This document shows, in pieces, positions 27,354-35,627 of a stretch of DNA of 56,943 bases. The notes beneath the pieces were generated by a model. That model ran no database searches. It was not told the DNA's origin and saw only the letters and a program-made list of their open reading frames with translations. Made by a program: the position numbers and the translations under genes. The stretch is from Bacteroidales bacterium (lineage in GTDB: Bacteria > Bacteroidota > Bacteroidia > Bacteroidales > WCHB1-69), in NCBI GenBank assembly GCA_024686335.1, contig JAILCI010000038.1, forward strand, positions 1 to 56,943, written 5' to 3'. Numbering within the stretch: position 1 is the stretch's first letter; each line of letters begins with the position of its first letter.

Positions 27354-28351
27354 TATTTCGATTTTTGTTTGACAAAGGGAAGTGTGAGAATTCCTACCAA
27401 TGATCCCAGTCCGTATGAGAAATGGAGTACGAAGAAACTCTCCACCAGGCGGAAGAAGCTGAGCCCTTTGCTGCGGGCAAGTCGAGCACTGACGAATCCG
27501 ACTAGACCTAGATAGGCTATCAGGCTGACAGCGCAAATCAGCCATAACGGATGCCAGAAAAAGCCGGCAATTAAGGGCAGAATCAGTGATAGAATGAAAA
27601 TCAAAGGTATGAAATGGCGTAGCGAGAGGGAACTCATCTCCCGGGTATAGTAGACCGTCAGGATATTCCATTTGCCGTTGCCATAGTTGTTTTTGAAGAG
27701 TTTGTCGAAGGTCTCGCGGGCATAGTAGGTGCAGTAGGTGTCGGGAACCAGGTATATCTTGCCGCCACCGCGTAAGATGCGCTTGTTCAGTTCGATGTCC
27801 TGATTGCGGGTCAGACGAGTATCGTAGAGCCCGTATTTGTCGAAGACATCCCGTCGCCAACAGCCGAATGGCACGGTGTCAACCTCTTGCACCTCGGTGA
27901 TGCCAGTGCGGAAAAGCGCGTTGCCGACGCCTAGCTTGTGGCTCAGCACCTCGCGGATGGCAAGAGCCTTGGGTGTCTTGTTCAGCACTTCGGTGCGGCA
28001 AACGACACCTACATTGTCGGCTCCGAGCTCGTGCAGACGTCTCACGAGGGTGGAGAAGTAGTTGGTCGGATAGCTTGCATGGGCGTCGATGCGCAAGATG
28101 ACATCCCCGTGTGCCGCTGCAATGCCATGGTTCATGGCCCAGGGCGGTGTCCGTTCAGGGTTGTCCAGCAGACGCATGTATGGGCACTGCGGCAAAAGTT
28201 CTTGGAGCATCTCCCGCGTCCGGTCATTGCTCATCCCGTCCATCATCAAGACCTCCAGGTCATCCTTGGGGTAGTCCTGCGCCATGATGGACTCAACACA
28301 CTTTACAATGTATTTTTCTTCATTATATATAGGACAAATGACGGAAAGCAT
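27353..28351 (-). CDS. Family 2 glycosyltransferase with C-terminal membrane segments
   Basis: A 332-residue enzyme. The GT-A core includes MLSVICPIYNEEKYI at the start, DGMSNDRT, and a DxD-like RIDAH; RNQDIELNKRI follows. About three transmembrane segments lie near residues 240-325. It transfers a sugar from a nucleotide-sugar donor to a growing lipid-linked glycan. An ATG 13 codons upstream is in frame, but the -7 element at 28388-28395 would place transcription start downstream of it, so 28351 is chosen. It is coupled to the downstream sugar transferase. Confidence 0.9.
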   Translation of the reverse strand: MLSVICPIYNEEKYIVKCVESIMAQDYPKDDLEVLMMDGMSNDRTREMLQELLPQCPYMRLLDNPERTPPWAMNHGIAAAHGDVILRIDAHASYPTNYFSTLVRRLHELGADNVGVVCRTEVLNKTPKALAIREVLSHKLGVGNALFRTGITEVQEVDTVPFGCWRRDVFDKYGLYDTRLTRNQDIELNKRILRGGGKIYLVPDTYCTYYARETFDKLFKNNYGNGKWNILTVYYTREMSSLSLRHFIPLIFILSLILPLIAGFFWHPLWLICAVSLIAYLGLVGFVSARLARSKGLSFFRLVESFFVLHFSYGLGSLVGILTLPFVKQKSK

Positions 28352-28387
28352 ATCTTCAAAAATGTTACTTTTCAAAAATTGAAAGTG

Positions 28388-28395
28388 CAAAGATA
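28388..28395 (-). promoter_or_regulatory. -7 element TATCTTTG for the glycosyltransferase operon
   Basis: On the minus strand TATCTTTGC lies 36 bp upstream of the chosen ATG and is back to back with the ABC promoter. Confidence 0.6.
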
Positions 28396-28430
28396 AACTT
28401 TTTTTTCAGCGATTATAAATGCCTTTTTTC

Positions 28431-28438
28431 TATTTTTG
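28431..28438 (+). promoter_or_regulatory. -7 element TATTTTTG for the ABC ATPase gene
   Basis: TATTTTTGCA ends only 9 bp before the ATG at 28448, so the transcript would have almost no 5' leader. Confidence 0.6.
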
Positions 28439-28447
28439 CACTTCTTT

Positions 28448-30166
28448 ATGGACGCGATTTTAAAAATAGATGACCTCTCTCTGGATTTAAAGCAGGATGC
28501 CGAATGGAAATCCATCTTGCGGCACGTCTCCTTCGAGGTGGGCAGGGGCGAGACCATCGGCATCGTGGGCGAGTCCGGCTCCGGCAAGTCAGTGACGGCC
28601 CTCTCCGTCATGCAGCTGCTGAACCGCAATATAGCCCGTTATCCGTCAGGCCGCATCCTCTTTTCCGAAGAGGGTAAAGAGGAGCCAACAGATCTTCTCA
28701 CTTTGTCAGAGAAGGAGATGCGCACGATGCGTGGCCGTCGGGTGGCGATGATCTTCCAAGAGCCGATGACCTCTCTCAACCCGGTCATCCGCTGCGGTGA
28801 ACAGATCACCGAACAACTGCTTCTGCATACCAAATGTTCAAAAGAGGAGGCTTATGCTAAGGTCATAGAGCTCTTCAATGAGGTTATGCTGCCGCGTCCG
28901 GAGCAGATCTTCCGTTCCTACCCCCATGAGCTTTCTGGAGGTCAGAAACAACGCGTCATGATCGCCATGGCCATGAGCTGTCAGCCCGATGTCCTTATCG
29001 CCGACGAGCCTACGACGGCATTGGATGTTACTGTGCAGAAAGGCATTCTAGACCTTATCAAAAGACTGCAGGAGAAACACGGTATGAGCGTCTTCTTCAT
29101 TACGCACGACTTAGGCGTGGTGGCTGAGATTGCCCGTAAGGTGGTGGTCCTTTTCAAAGGAGAAGTTGTGGAACAGGGCGATATTCGTGATATCTTTTTG
29201 CATCCGAAACATCCTTATACTCAAGGACTTTTGGCTTGCCGTCCCTCTATGACGGAGCGCCTTGTCTCCTTGCCTACTGTGGATGATTTTGTAAACCATA
29301 ATGGACAAGTCTCCCGGCAAGAGATTACTCCCGAAGAGAGAAAAAACAAGCACAAACAATTATATTCGCAGGAACCACTCATCACCATTCGAGGACTTAG
29401 CAAGCGATACCCTATTCGCAAGGAGAAGCTCTTTGAAAAACGACGCTATGTGGAAGCGTTGCAGGATATCAACTTGGAGATTTACGAAGGGGAAACATTG
29501 GGACTTGTCGGTGAGTCTGGCTGTGGTAAGACCACCCTCGGGCGCTCGATGATACGGCTGATTGAGCCAACCACTGGTTCGGTTACGTATCACGGACAAG
29601 ACCTGATGCGCCTTTCCTCCCGTGAGTTGCGTTCTGTGCGTAAAGATTTGCAGATTATTTTACAAGACCCATATTCGTCTTTGAACCAAAGACTTACCAT
29701 AGGTGATATGCTCACTGAGCCGATGCGAGTGCACGGCATCGGCCAGAATGAAAAGGAGCGTCGCAGCAAGGCCATCGCCTTGCTGGAGCGAGTGAGCCTT
29801 AACGAGTCGCACTTCTATCGTTATCCTCACGAGTTCTCTGGCGGTCAGAGGCAGCGCATCTCCATTGCTCGTGCCCTGGCCGTCAACCCGCGCTTCATCA
29901 TCTGCGACGAGTCAGTATCCGCTCTCGATGTCTCCGTGCAGGCACAGGTTCTCAACCTGTTGAATGAGCTCAAAAACGAGTATCAGTTCACCTATATCTT
30001 CATCTCTCATGATCTCTCCGTGGTGCGCTTTATGTCAGACCGTATCGCCGTGATGCAACAGGGTCATATTGTGGAACTTGGCGAGGCCGACGAGCTCTGT
30101 AACAACCCACAGACAGACTATACCCGGACACTGTTAAATGCCATTCCCAAAGGTATCCAAGAATAA
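28448..30166 (+). CDS. Fused DppD-DppF-like peptide ABC transporter ATPases
   Basis: A 572-residue protein with two complete ABC ATPase modules. Module 1: Walker A GESGSGKS (~41), signature LSGGQKQR (~161), Walker [13 protein letters not shown]. Module 2: Walker A GESGCGKT (~355), signature FSGGQRQR (~463), Walker [13 protein letters not shown]. Each module ends in the OppD/F-type region with the [11 protein letters not shown] block. The fusion would power a dipeptide, oligopeptide or nickel importer. No permease or binding protein is in the window, so the partners lie elsewhere. Divergent from the glycosyltransferase. Confidence 0.94.
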   Translation: MDAILKIDDLSLDLKQDAEWKSILRHVSFEVGRGETIGIVGESGSGKSVTALSVMQLLNRNIARYPSGRILFSEEGKEEPTDLLTLSEKEMRTMRGRRVAMIFQEPMTSLNPVIRCGEQITEQLLLHTKCSKEEAYAKVIELFNEVMLPRPEQIFRSYPHELSGGQKQRVMIAMAMSCQPDVLIADEPTTALDVTVQKGILDLIKRLQEKHGMSVFFITHDLGVVAEIARKVVVLFKGEVVEQGDIRDIFLHPKHPYTQGLLACRPSMTERLVSLPTVDDFVNHNGQVSRQEITPEERKNKHKQLYSQEPLITIRGLSKRYPIRKEKLFEKRRYVEALQDINLEIYEGETLGLVGESGCGKTTLGRSMIRLIEPTTGSVTYHGQDLMRLSSRELRSVRKDLQIILQDPYSSLNQRLTIGDMLTEPMRVHGIGQNEKERRSKAIALLERVSLNESHFYRYPHEFSGGQRQRISIARALAVNPRFIICDESVSALDVSVQAQVLNLLNELKNEYQFTYIFISHDLSVVRFMSDRIAVMQQGHIVELGEADELCNNPQTDYTRTLLNAIPKGIQE

Positions 30167-30233
30167 ACTTTTCCTGTTGATTTTTTTTCATAATTTTTTT
30201 TTTCGGCAGAGGGATAAATAATATAAAAATGTG

Positions 30234-30241
30234 TATCTTTG
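30234..30241 (+). promoter_or_regulatory. -7 element TATCTTTG for the small lipoprotein
   Basis: TATCTTTGCTG lies 38 bp upstream of the ATG at 30280. Confidence 0.6.
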
Positions 30242-30279
30242 CTGCCATAATTATTAACCTATTAAATTTTCAAAACATC

Positions 30280-30486
30280 ATGAAGAAAATCTTATGTGCC
30301 AGCGCTTTCGCTCTGTTGTTCATCATCGGCGGAACATCCTGCAGCAAAACTTGTACTTGCAAAACTTATCTCGACGGAGAAGTAGTTGGCGAAACCTCTT
30401 TCGACAATGAAGGCGGTAAAAAATGCTCCGACTACAATACGGTTATTACCGTTGATGGTAACAAGACAGGTATGGAGTGCCACTAA
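30280..30486 (+). CDS. Tiny Cys-rich lipoprotein, unknown function
   Basis: A 68-residue protein with its own promoter and terminator, which supports it being a real gene. The signal peptide (1-20) ends in GGTSC, with Cys21 a likely lipidation site. The 47-residue mature part has a CSKTCTCKTYLDG start, one more Cys in GGKKCSDY and a final Met-Glu-Cys-His; this could bind metal or form disulfides. An upstream in-frame ATG adds 17 residues that spoil the signal peptide. No family was recognised. Confidence 0.75.
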   Translation: MKKILCASAFALLFIIGGTSCSKTCTCKTYLDGEVVGETSFDNEGGKKCSDYNTVITVDGNKTGMECH

Positions 30487-30506
30487 AAAGCTATTTTTAG
30501 AGCTCT

Positions 30507-30538
30507 AAGAGGATATCCTTTCGGGTATCCTCTTTTTT
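30507..30538 (+). terminator. Rho-independent terminator after the small lipoprotein
   Basis: The arms AAGAGGATA and TATCCTCTT enclose a GC-containing loop region and are followed by a T-run. Confidence 0.8.
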
Positions 30539-30541
30539 ATT

Positions 30542-30549
30542 TATCTTTG
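30542..30549 (+). promoter_or_regulatory. Distal -7-like element TATCTTTG upstream of the DoxX gene
   Basis: TATCTTTGCC follows the terminator directly. If used, it would place the family A hairpins in a transcribed leader of ~145 bases. Confidence 0.4.
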
Positions 30550-30564
30550 CCGCGCGATAATGGA

Positions 30565-30660
30565 GGAAACTGCATCCTCGCTGAAGGAGAAAACTGCGTC
30601 CTCGCAGTTTTGAATGGAGAAAACTGCGTCCTCGCAGTTTTTAAAAGAAGCAAACTATCT
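30565..30660 (+). repeat. Tandem family A palindromes (two perfect, two decayed)
   Basis: Two perfect copies (30590-30611 and 30620-30641) repeat at an exact 30-bp period. Each has arms AAAACTGCG/CGCAGTTTT around TCCT. A decayed copy precedes them (30565-30583) and another follows (~30650-30670). The array lies between two candidate promoters of the DoxX gene. Confidence 0.8.
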
Positions 30661-30676
30661 CCCTGCAACTTTTTAT

Positions 30677-30684
30677 TATTTTTG
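30677..30684 (+). promoter_or_regulatory. Proximal -7 element TATTTTTG for the DoxX operon
   Basis: TATTTTTGCA lies 16 bp upstream of the ATG at 30700. Confidence 0.6.
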
Positions 30685-30699
30685 CATCTTTAATACATT

Positions 30700-31653
30700 A
30701 TGAATAATACAGACAATAAATTCCTGCCAATTCTCAAGATAGTGATCCGTGTCCTGCTTGGCGCCTTCTTCATCGCCACAGCTGTCATGAAACTGATGTC
30801 GCTGGACCATTTTGAACTTTACATCTTCAGTTTTCAGATTTTCAACTTTGTCTTGAGCACTATCATCGCCCGTCTTGTCATTGCAGCGGAGATGATATTG
30901 GGCTTCTTCCTCATTTTCAAGATTTTCTATAAGCCAACTTGGTGGGCCACCATGCTGATGATGTGCGGTTTCACGCTATTTTTAGTATATGTGGCAATTT
31001 TCCGTGATGACAGCAGCTGTCACTGTATGGGAGACCTTGTAGAACTGAATCCGGCTTGGTCAATAGTCAAAAACCTCGTCACTATCGTGCTACTTCTGCT
31101 AGTCAGAAAAGAGTCGACAGCTCACTTCCGTGGATGGAAGCTTGTGGGGATTTTTGGCGTTGTCGCCGCTTTCGTGGCTACTTTTGTCCTTTTCCCGTTG
31201 GATGGTGTCTATAATCTTTTCAAGAAAGATCAGACAACCTATAATGAGAAATCTTTCCAAGCATTGATGGAAGATTCCGTGATGACAGTTCAGCAACTTG
31301 ACACGGGCAACTATATTATCGGTGTTGTAGCTTCCGGTTGTAAATATTGTAAGGTTAGTATGGAGAAATTGCACTCCATATGCGAGCGTCATGAGCTTGA
31401 CAATAACAGAGTTCTGATAACTATATGGGGTGAAGACGAGTCAATAGCCGAATTTCAGGAAGAGACAGGTAGCAAGCAGTTCCGTTATGTGAAGATAAAT
31501 CCTATCCAAGCTGTGGAACTCGTTAACGGCCGTTTCCCCACGTATCTCTATGTTCATAATCAACAGATTGTTAAGGCGGCAGACCTTCGCCAGCTAACTG
31601 AACGCGATGTTACAGAGTTTATTCCTAACCCAAAAGAAGACTCTAATGACTGA
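30700..31653 (+). CDS. DoxX/MauE-like membrane protein fused to a thioredoxin-like domain
   Basis: A 317-residue protein. Residues 1-~165 hold about four or five transmembrane helices in the DoxX/MauE pattern, with a Cys-His-Cys at 107-109 (DDSSCHCMGD). The C-terminal ~130 residues look like a periplasmic thioredoxin-like domain with CxxC at 214-217 (ASGCKYCKVS) and a FPTYLYV strand at the cis-Pro position. The two pairs of Cys suggest electrons pass between membrane and periplasmic thiols. The substrate is unknown. The TetR-like gene overlaps its end by 8 bp. Confidence 0.82.
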   Translation: MNNTDNKFLPILKIVIRVLLGAFFIATAVMKLMSLDHFELYIFSFQIFNFVLSTIIARLVIAAEMILGFFLIFKIFYKPTWWATMLMMCGFTLFLVYVAIFRDDSSCHCMGDLVELNPAWSIVKNLVTIVLLLLVRKESTAHFRGWKLVGIFGVVAAFVATFVLFPLDGVYNLFKKDQTTYNEKSFQALMEDSVMTVQQLDTGNYIIGVVASGCKYCKVSMEKLHSICERHELDNNRVLITIWGEDESIAEFQEETGSKQFRYVKINPIQAVELVNGRFPTYLYVHNQQIVKAADLRQLTERDVTEFIPNPKEDSND

Positions 31654-32227
31654 GAAAAAAGATAGGAGGACACATTATCAGCATAAAATAGAAGATATCT
31701 ACCACTTCTATATGACCCACGGATTTGATCATTCCGTGGAGGATATTGCTATGCTGATGGGTATTTCCAAAAAGACATTTTTCAATCGATATGTCTCAAA
31801 ATTGAATTCGATCAAACTCTCCTTCGATATGTGGATGCGAAACCTCTCGGAACATATCAATGAGAGACTGGCTTTGTGCAATAACGTAGCTGAATCATTG
31901 ATTATCTTAGTGGTTGAGTTTAAAAAGTTGGCAGAAGAGAAAAGCTTCTTTTATCAACATGCGATGAAACTTAACATAATGATGGATGTGAAGGTGCCGT
32001 TTCCCAGAATCATTATTGAGGTTCTTCAAGAAGGGAAACGTCACTACCAAGTGCGAGAAGATTTGAATATTACGGCTTATACCGATTTTTTTCTATTTAA
32101 TTTGATTCACTATATTTCATATCGCGAAATAGACGGGGATTTGATTCGTCATTTGCTAATGCCTGCCTTGAATGAGCGGGGATTGGAGCAAATGGAGTTT
32201 GCCATCAACAGCTTGGAAAACAGATAA
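31646..32227 (+). CDS. TetR/AcrR-like transcriptional regulator
   Basis: A 193-residue protein with an N-terminal helix-turn-helix (SVEDIAMLMGISKKTFFNRYV, split here as SVEDIAMLMGIS and KKTFFNRYV, ~27-48) and an all-helical C-terminal part with no recognisable ligand motif. The ATG at 31646 gives a normal TetR N-terminus and overlaps the upstream stop by 8 bp. The overlap suggests it controls, or is controlled with, the DoxX/thioredoxin gene. Its operator cannot be picked out. Confidence 0.75.
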   Translation: MTEKKDRRTHYQHKIEDIYHFYMTHGFDHSVEDIAMLMGISKKTFFNRYVSKLNSIKLSFDMWMRNLSEHINERLALCNNVAESLIILVVEFKKLAEEKSFFYQHAMKLNIMMDVKVPFPRIIIEVLQEGKRHYQVREDLNITAYTDFFLFNLIHYISYREIDGDLIRHLLMPALNERGLEQMEFAINSLENR

Positions 32228-32232
32228 GAGGC

Positions 32233-32263
32233 TTTGAAACTTTGTCGAAAAATGATATTTTTG
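32233..32263 (+). promoter_or_regulatory. Full Bacteroidota promoter for the NfnAB-like gene
   Basis: A -33 TTTG (32233-32236), a 19-bp spacer and -7 TATTTTTG (32256-32263) match the published consensus for the Bacteroidota housekeeping sigma factor. Confidence 0.75.
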
Positions 32264-32310
32264 CGACTTGTTTTTAAAAGAAGAGATATAAATAATCACA
32301 TTACCACATT

Positions 32311-34596
32311 ATGTATAGGATCACTAAGAAAGAGGAACTAGGACAAGACACGCATCTGATTATCGTGGAGGCCCCGCATATCGCCCGTGCTGCACTGCCA
32401 GGGCAGTTTGTCATCGTTAAATCTGATGCTACAGCTGAAAGAATTCCTCTGACTATCAGTGACTCCAATCTGATGAGAGGTACTATATCACTGGTCATCA
32501 AAACGATCGGATATTCCACTCGAAAGATGGTTAACCAGTTTGCGGTTGGAGATTCTTTTCTGGATGTTGCAGGTCCTCTGGGGCAGCCTTCCGCTTTTGT
32601 GAATCGCCCGATGGAGGTGCTTCGTAAACAACGCTATTGCTTCATTGCCGGTGGCGTAGGCATTGCTCCAATATTGCCCTTAGTGCGCTGGATGTATGCC
32701 CATGGCCTGGATAGTGATGTCATCATTGGTGCCCGTAACGAATCCCTGCTTTTCTATCTGGAGAAACTGCGTCCCGTTTCCAAAAACCTTTACATCGCAA
32801 CCGATGATGGTTCAATTGGTTACAAAGGAACCGTGACGGATGTTTTGCAGCATTTGGTGAAAGACGAAGGCAAGCACTATGACGAGGTGACAGCCATTGG
32901 CCCTATGATAATGATGAAGTTCACTGCCAAGAAATGCGCTGAGTTGGGCATTCCTTGTGTTGTCAGTCTCAACGCCCTGATGGTGGATGGCACTGGTATG
33001 TGTGGTGCTTGTCGTGTCTCTGTCGGTGGTGAGACAAAGTTCACCTGTGTGGATGGTCCCGAGTTTGATGCTTCTAAGATTGACTTTGACGAATGTATGC
33101 GCCGTCAGGTGATGTACGACCATATAGAAACCCGTAAACAATTGGAGCAACAGGAAATAGATGAAGGTCATCAGTGCCATGTCGGTGGCATCACGAATGA
33201 GGCTCCGATGCCGAAGCGTCGTGTACCTGTGCGCGAGCAGCCTGCGGAGGTCCGCAGACGCAATTTCGACGAGGTTTGCTACGGCTATAATGCTGAAGAG
33301 GCCGTTGAGGAGGCCCGTCGCTGTCTCAACTGTAAGAAACCGCAATGTGTTACGGGTTGTCCTGTCTCCATTCATATTCCTGACTTCATCAAGAAGGTTG
33401 CAGAGGGTGATTTTGAGGGCGCCGCTCGTATTATTAGCGCAGATACAGCGCTACCGGCTGTCTGTGGTCGTGTCTGTCCGCAGGAGACACAGTGCGAGGG
33501 TAAGTGTATCCTTGGCAAGAAAGGAGAACCCGTTGCTATTGGTAAACTTGAGCGCTTCGTGGGCGACTATATGCGTGAGCACAATCTCTCCTTTGATAAT
33601 GAAATTGTTGAGAATGGTTTTAATGTGGCGGTCATCGGTAGTGGTCCTGCCGGTTTGACCTGCGCCAAAGAACTTCGCACTCGCGGCTATGGTGTTACTA
33701 TTTTTGAGGTGCTCCATGAGTTCGGTGGAGTGCTTGTCTATGGTATCCCGTCGTTCCGTCTTCCTAAAGATACTGTTGTAAAACATGAGGTTGAGAATCT
33801 TCGCCGCATGGGTGTACAGTTTGAAAGCGACATCGTCGTTGGACGCACTGTCACTGTGGATGACATTCTCAACAAGTGGGGCTTTGATGCTATCTTCTTA
33901 GGCACTGGCGCCGGTTTTCCCAACTTCCTCAATATTGATGGCGAGAACCTCTGTGGCGTCGTCTCCGCCAACGAGTTCCTGACGCGAAACAACTTGCTTT
34001 TCTCCTACAAGAAAGAGCATGAGACGCCCAACTATGTTGGCAAGCGTGTCGCAGTTGTCGGTGGTGGCAATGTGGCCATGGATGCGGCTCGTACGGCCAT
34101 CCGTCTGGGTGCTGACGTGCACATTGTCTATCGTCGTTCCGAAGAGGAGCTGCCTGCCCGCGCCGAGGAGGTGCACCATGCCAAAGAGGAGGGTGTAGTC
34201 ATGAACCTGCTCTGCAATCCCAAAGAAATTCTCAGCGATGATAAAGGATGGGTCAAGGGCATTATCTGCACTCGCATGGAGTTGGGCGAGCCCGATGCTT
34301 CGGGACGTCGCAGACCTATTCCCATACCCGACTCTGATTTTACCATTGATGTTGACATGGTCATTATTGCGGTAGGCACGTCGCCCAACCCGCTAATCGT
34401 CTCTACCACAGATGGACTTGAGACGCATCATCACGGCTGTGTGAGTGCTGATGAGAATGGTCAGACCTCCCGTCGAGGCATCTTCGCTGGCGGCGACATC
34501 GTCACGGGCGCTGCCACCGTCATCCTCGCCATGGGCGCTGGCAAGCGCGCCGCCCACAGCATCGATGAGTACCTCCAAAAGATAGAGCCACACTGA
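32311..34596 (+). CDS. Fused NfnA-NfnB-like flavoprotein (FAD/NAD-binding subunit + glutamate synthase small-subunit domain)
   Basis: A 761-residue fusion. Residues ~1-280 are a ferredoxin-NAD reductase-like module with a 2Fe-2S Cys cluster (GMCGACRVSVGGETKFTC, ~230-248). Residues ~290-761 are a GltD-like module with two 4Fe-4S motifs (CLNCKKPQCVTGC, ~337; CGRVCPQETQCEGKC, ~384), an FAD fold (VIGSGPAGLTCAKELR, ~439) and an NADPH fold (VVGGGNVAMDAARTA, ~582). Separate NfnA and NfnB subunits bifurcate electrons between NADH, NADPH and ferredoxin. The fusion could do the same, or serve as a glutamate synthase small chain. No gltB is nearby. Confidence 0.9.
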   Translation: MYRITKKEELGQDTHLIIVEAPHIARAALPGQFVIVKSDATAERIPLTISDSNLMRGTISLVIKTIGYSTRKMVNQFAVGDSFLDVAGPLGQPSAFVNRPMEVLRKQRYCFIAGGVGIAPILPLVRWMYAHGLDSDVIIGARNESLLFYLEKLRPVSKNLYIATDDGSIGYKGTVTDVLQHLVKDEGKHYDEVTAIGPMIMMKFTAKKCAELGIPCVVSLNALMVDGTGMCGACRVSVGGETKFTCVDGPEFDASKIDFDECMRRQVMYDHIETRKQLEQQEIDEGHQCHVGGITNEAPMPKRRVPVREQPAEVRRRNFDEVCYGYNAEEAVEEARRCLNCKKPQCVTGCPVSIHIPDFIKKVAEGDFEGAARIISADTALPAVCGRVCPQETQCEGKCILGKKGEPVAIGKLERFVGDYMREHNLSFDNEIVENGFNVAVIGSGPAGLTCAKELRTRGYGVTIFEVLHEFGGVLVYGIPSFRLPKDTVVKHEVENLRRMGVQFESDIVVGRTVTVDDILNKWGFDAIFLGTGAGFPNFLNIDGENLCGVVSANEFLTRNNLLFSYKKEHETPNYVGKRVAVVGGGNVAMDAARTAIRLGADVHIVYRRSEEELPARAEEVHHAKEEGVVMNLLCNPKEILSDDKGWVKGIICTRMELGEPDASGRRRPIPIPDSDFTIDVDMVIIAVGTSPNPLIVSTTDGLETHHHGCVSADENGQTSRRGIFAGGDIVTGAATVILAMGAGKRAAHSIDEYLQKIEPH

Positions 34597-34665
34597 CAAG
34601 TTGATAGTTATCAGTTGATAGTTGACAGTTTTTTAGTTTCACTTGAAGTGCGGAGTCACTATGTA

Positions 34666-34687
34666 GAGACGTTCCATGGAACGTCTC
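34666..34687. repeat. Palindrome family C copy, perfect 22-bp
   Basis: GAGACGTTCCA is followed directly by its exact reverse complement TGGAACGTCTC, with no loop. Confidence 0.75.
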
Positions 34688-34792
34688 AGTTTATGAAATT
34701 ATGAAGTTATGAAACTATGAATTTATGGAGTCCACAGCAATTCATCTTCCATATCTTCATAATTTAATAGTTTAATAATTTAATAAGATCCA

Positions 34793-34814
34793 CAAACTGC
34801 GAGGACGCAGTTTG
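34793..34814 (-). repeat. Palindrome family A copy, reverse orientation
   Basis: Perfect arms CAAACTGCG/CGCAGTTTG with the loop read as AGGA, the reverse complement of the TCCT found elsewhere; the flanking GGAG word is also reversed. Confidence 0.75.
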
Positions 34815-34891
34815 CTCCTTTGCCCAATCCCCTACAATTTAACAATTCAACAAATAAACAATTCAACATATTTTCGTTGCAAAAAGTTTTT

Positions 34892-34899
34892 TATCTTTG
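34892..34899 (+). promoter_or_regulatory. -7 element TATCTTTG for pyrH
   Basis: TATCTTTGCG lies 20 bp upstream of the ATG at 34919. Confidence 0.6.
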
Positions 34900-34918
34900 C
34901 GCTTTAATTTATTGAAGT

Positions 34919-35623
34919 ATGAAATACAAGCGCATATTACTGAAATTAAGTGGTGAATCCCTTATGGGGAATGATAGTTATGGTATCGGATACGAGCATG
35001 TGTTGCACTATGCACAGGAGATTCAGTCTGCCGTGAATGAGGGCGTCCAGGTGGGTGTCGTCATCGGAGGCGGTAATATCTTCCGTGGTGTCCAAGGAGC
35101 TGGTAAGGGTTTTGAGCGTCGTCAGGGTGATCAGATGGGTATGCTCGCGACTATCATCAACTCTTTGGCTCTGCAAGGTGTGCTTGCCGAAGTTGGTGTT
35201 AAGTCCAAAGTCCTCACTGCTGCTGCCGTTGAGGGCGTGAGCGAGAAGATCTCCTGGCGCAAGGCTATAGAATTGCTTGACGCAGGGTACGTCGTCATCC
35301 TCGGTGGCGGTACTGGAAACCCGTTCTTTACCACTGATTCCGCTGCCGCTCTTCGCGCCGTGGAGATCAAGGCTGACATCCTTCTCAAAGGTACCCGCGT
35401 GGATGGTGTCTACACAGCCGACCCGGAGAAAGATCCTACCGCTACAAAATATACCTCCGTCACCTTCGACGAGGCCTACTCCAAAAATCTTCATATCATG
35501 GACCTCACTGCCTTCACTCTGTGCAAGGAGAATCAGATGCCCATCTATGTCTATAATGCAAATATTCCTGGCAACCTGCTGAAGGTCATACACCAGGAAC
35601 CAATAGGTACTTTAATCAAATAA
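34919..35623 (+). CDS. pyrH: UMP kinase
   Basis: A 234-residue amino-acid-kinase-fold enzyme. It begins YKRILLKLSGESLMG, then has VGVVIGGGNIFRG, a VILGGGTGNPFFTTDSAAAL block and DGVYTADPEKDP, all typical of bacterial PyrH. It phosphorylates UMP to UDP and is normally GTP-activated and UTP-inhibited. The length is standard. The 2-TM protein gene follows after 4 bp. Confidence 0.97.
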   Translation: MKYKRILLKLSGESLMGNDSYGIGYEHVLHYAQEIQSAVNEGVQVGVVIGGGNIFRGVQGAGKGFERRQGDQMGMLATIINSLALQGVLAEVGVKSKVLTAAAVEGVSEKISWRKAIELLDAGYVVILGGGTGNPFFTTDSAAALRAVEIKADILLKGTRVDGVYTADPEKDPTATKYTSVTFDEAYSKNLHIMDLTAFTLCKENQMPIYVYNANIPGNLLKVIHQEPIGTLIK

Positions 35624-35627
35624 TATT

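Larger units (their letters stand above)
34599..34872. repeat. Repeat-filled gap upstream of pyrH
   Basis: The 322-bp gap holds no gene. In order it has GTTGATAGTT-type repeats (~34600-34632), a perfect palindrome (34666-34687), TTATGAA-type AT repeats (~34694-34725), TTTAATAATT repeats (~34760-34785), a family A hairpin (34793-34814) and AACAATTCAACA-type repeats (~34833-34872). Confidence 0.65.

Noticed and set aside
27354-27860. N-terminal extension of the sugar transferase
   Set aside because: The extra residues overlap the glycosyltransferase in another frame, are Arg/Gln/Pro-rich without domain resemblance, and the family start with a membrane helix is at 27353.
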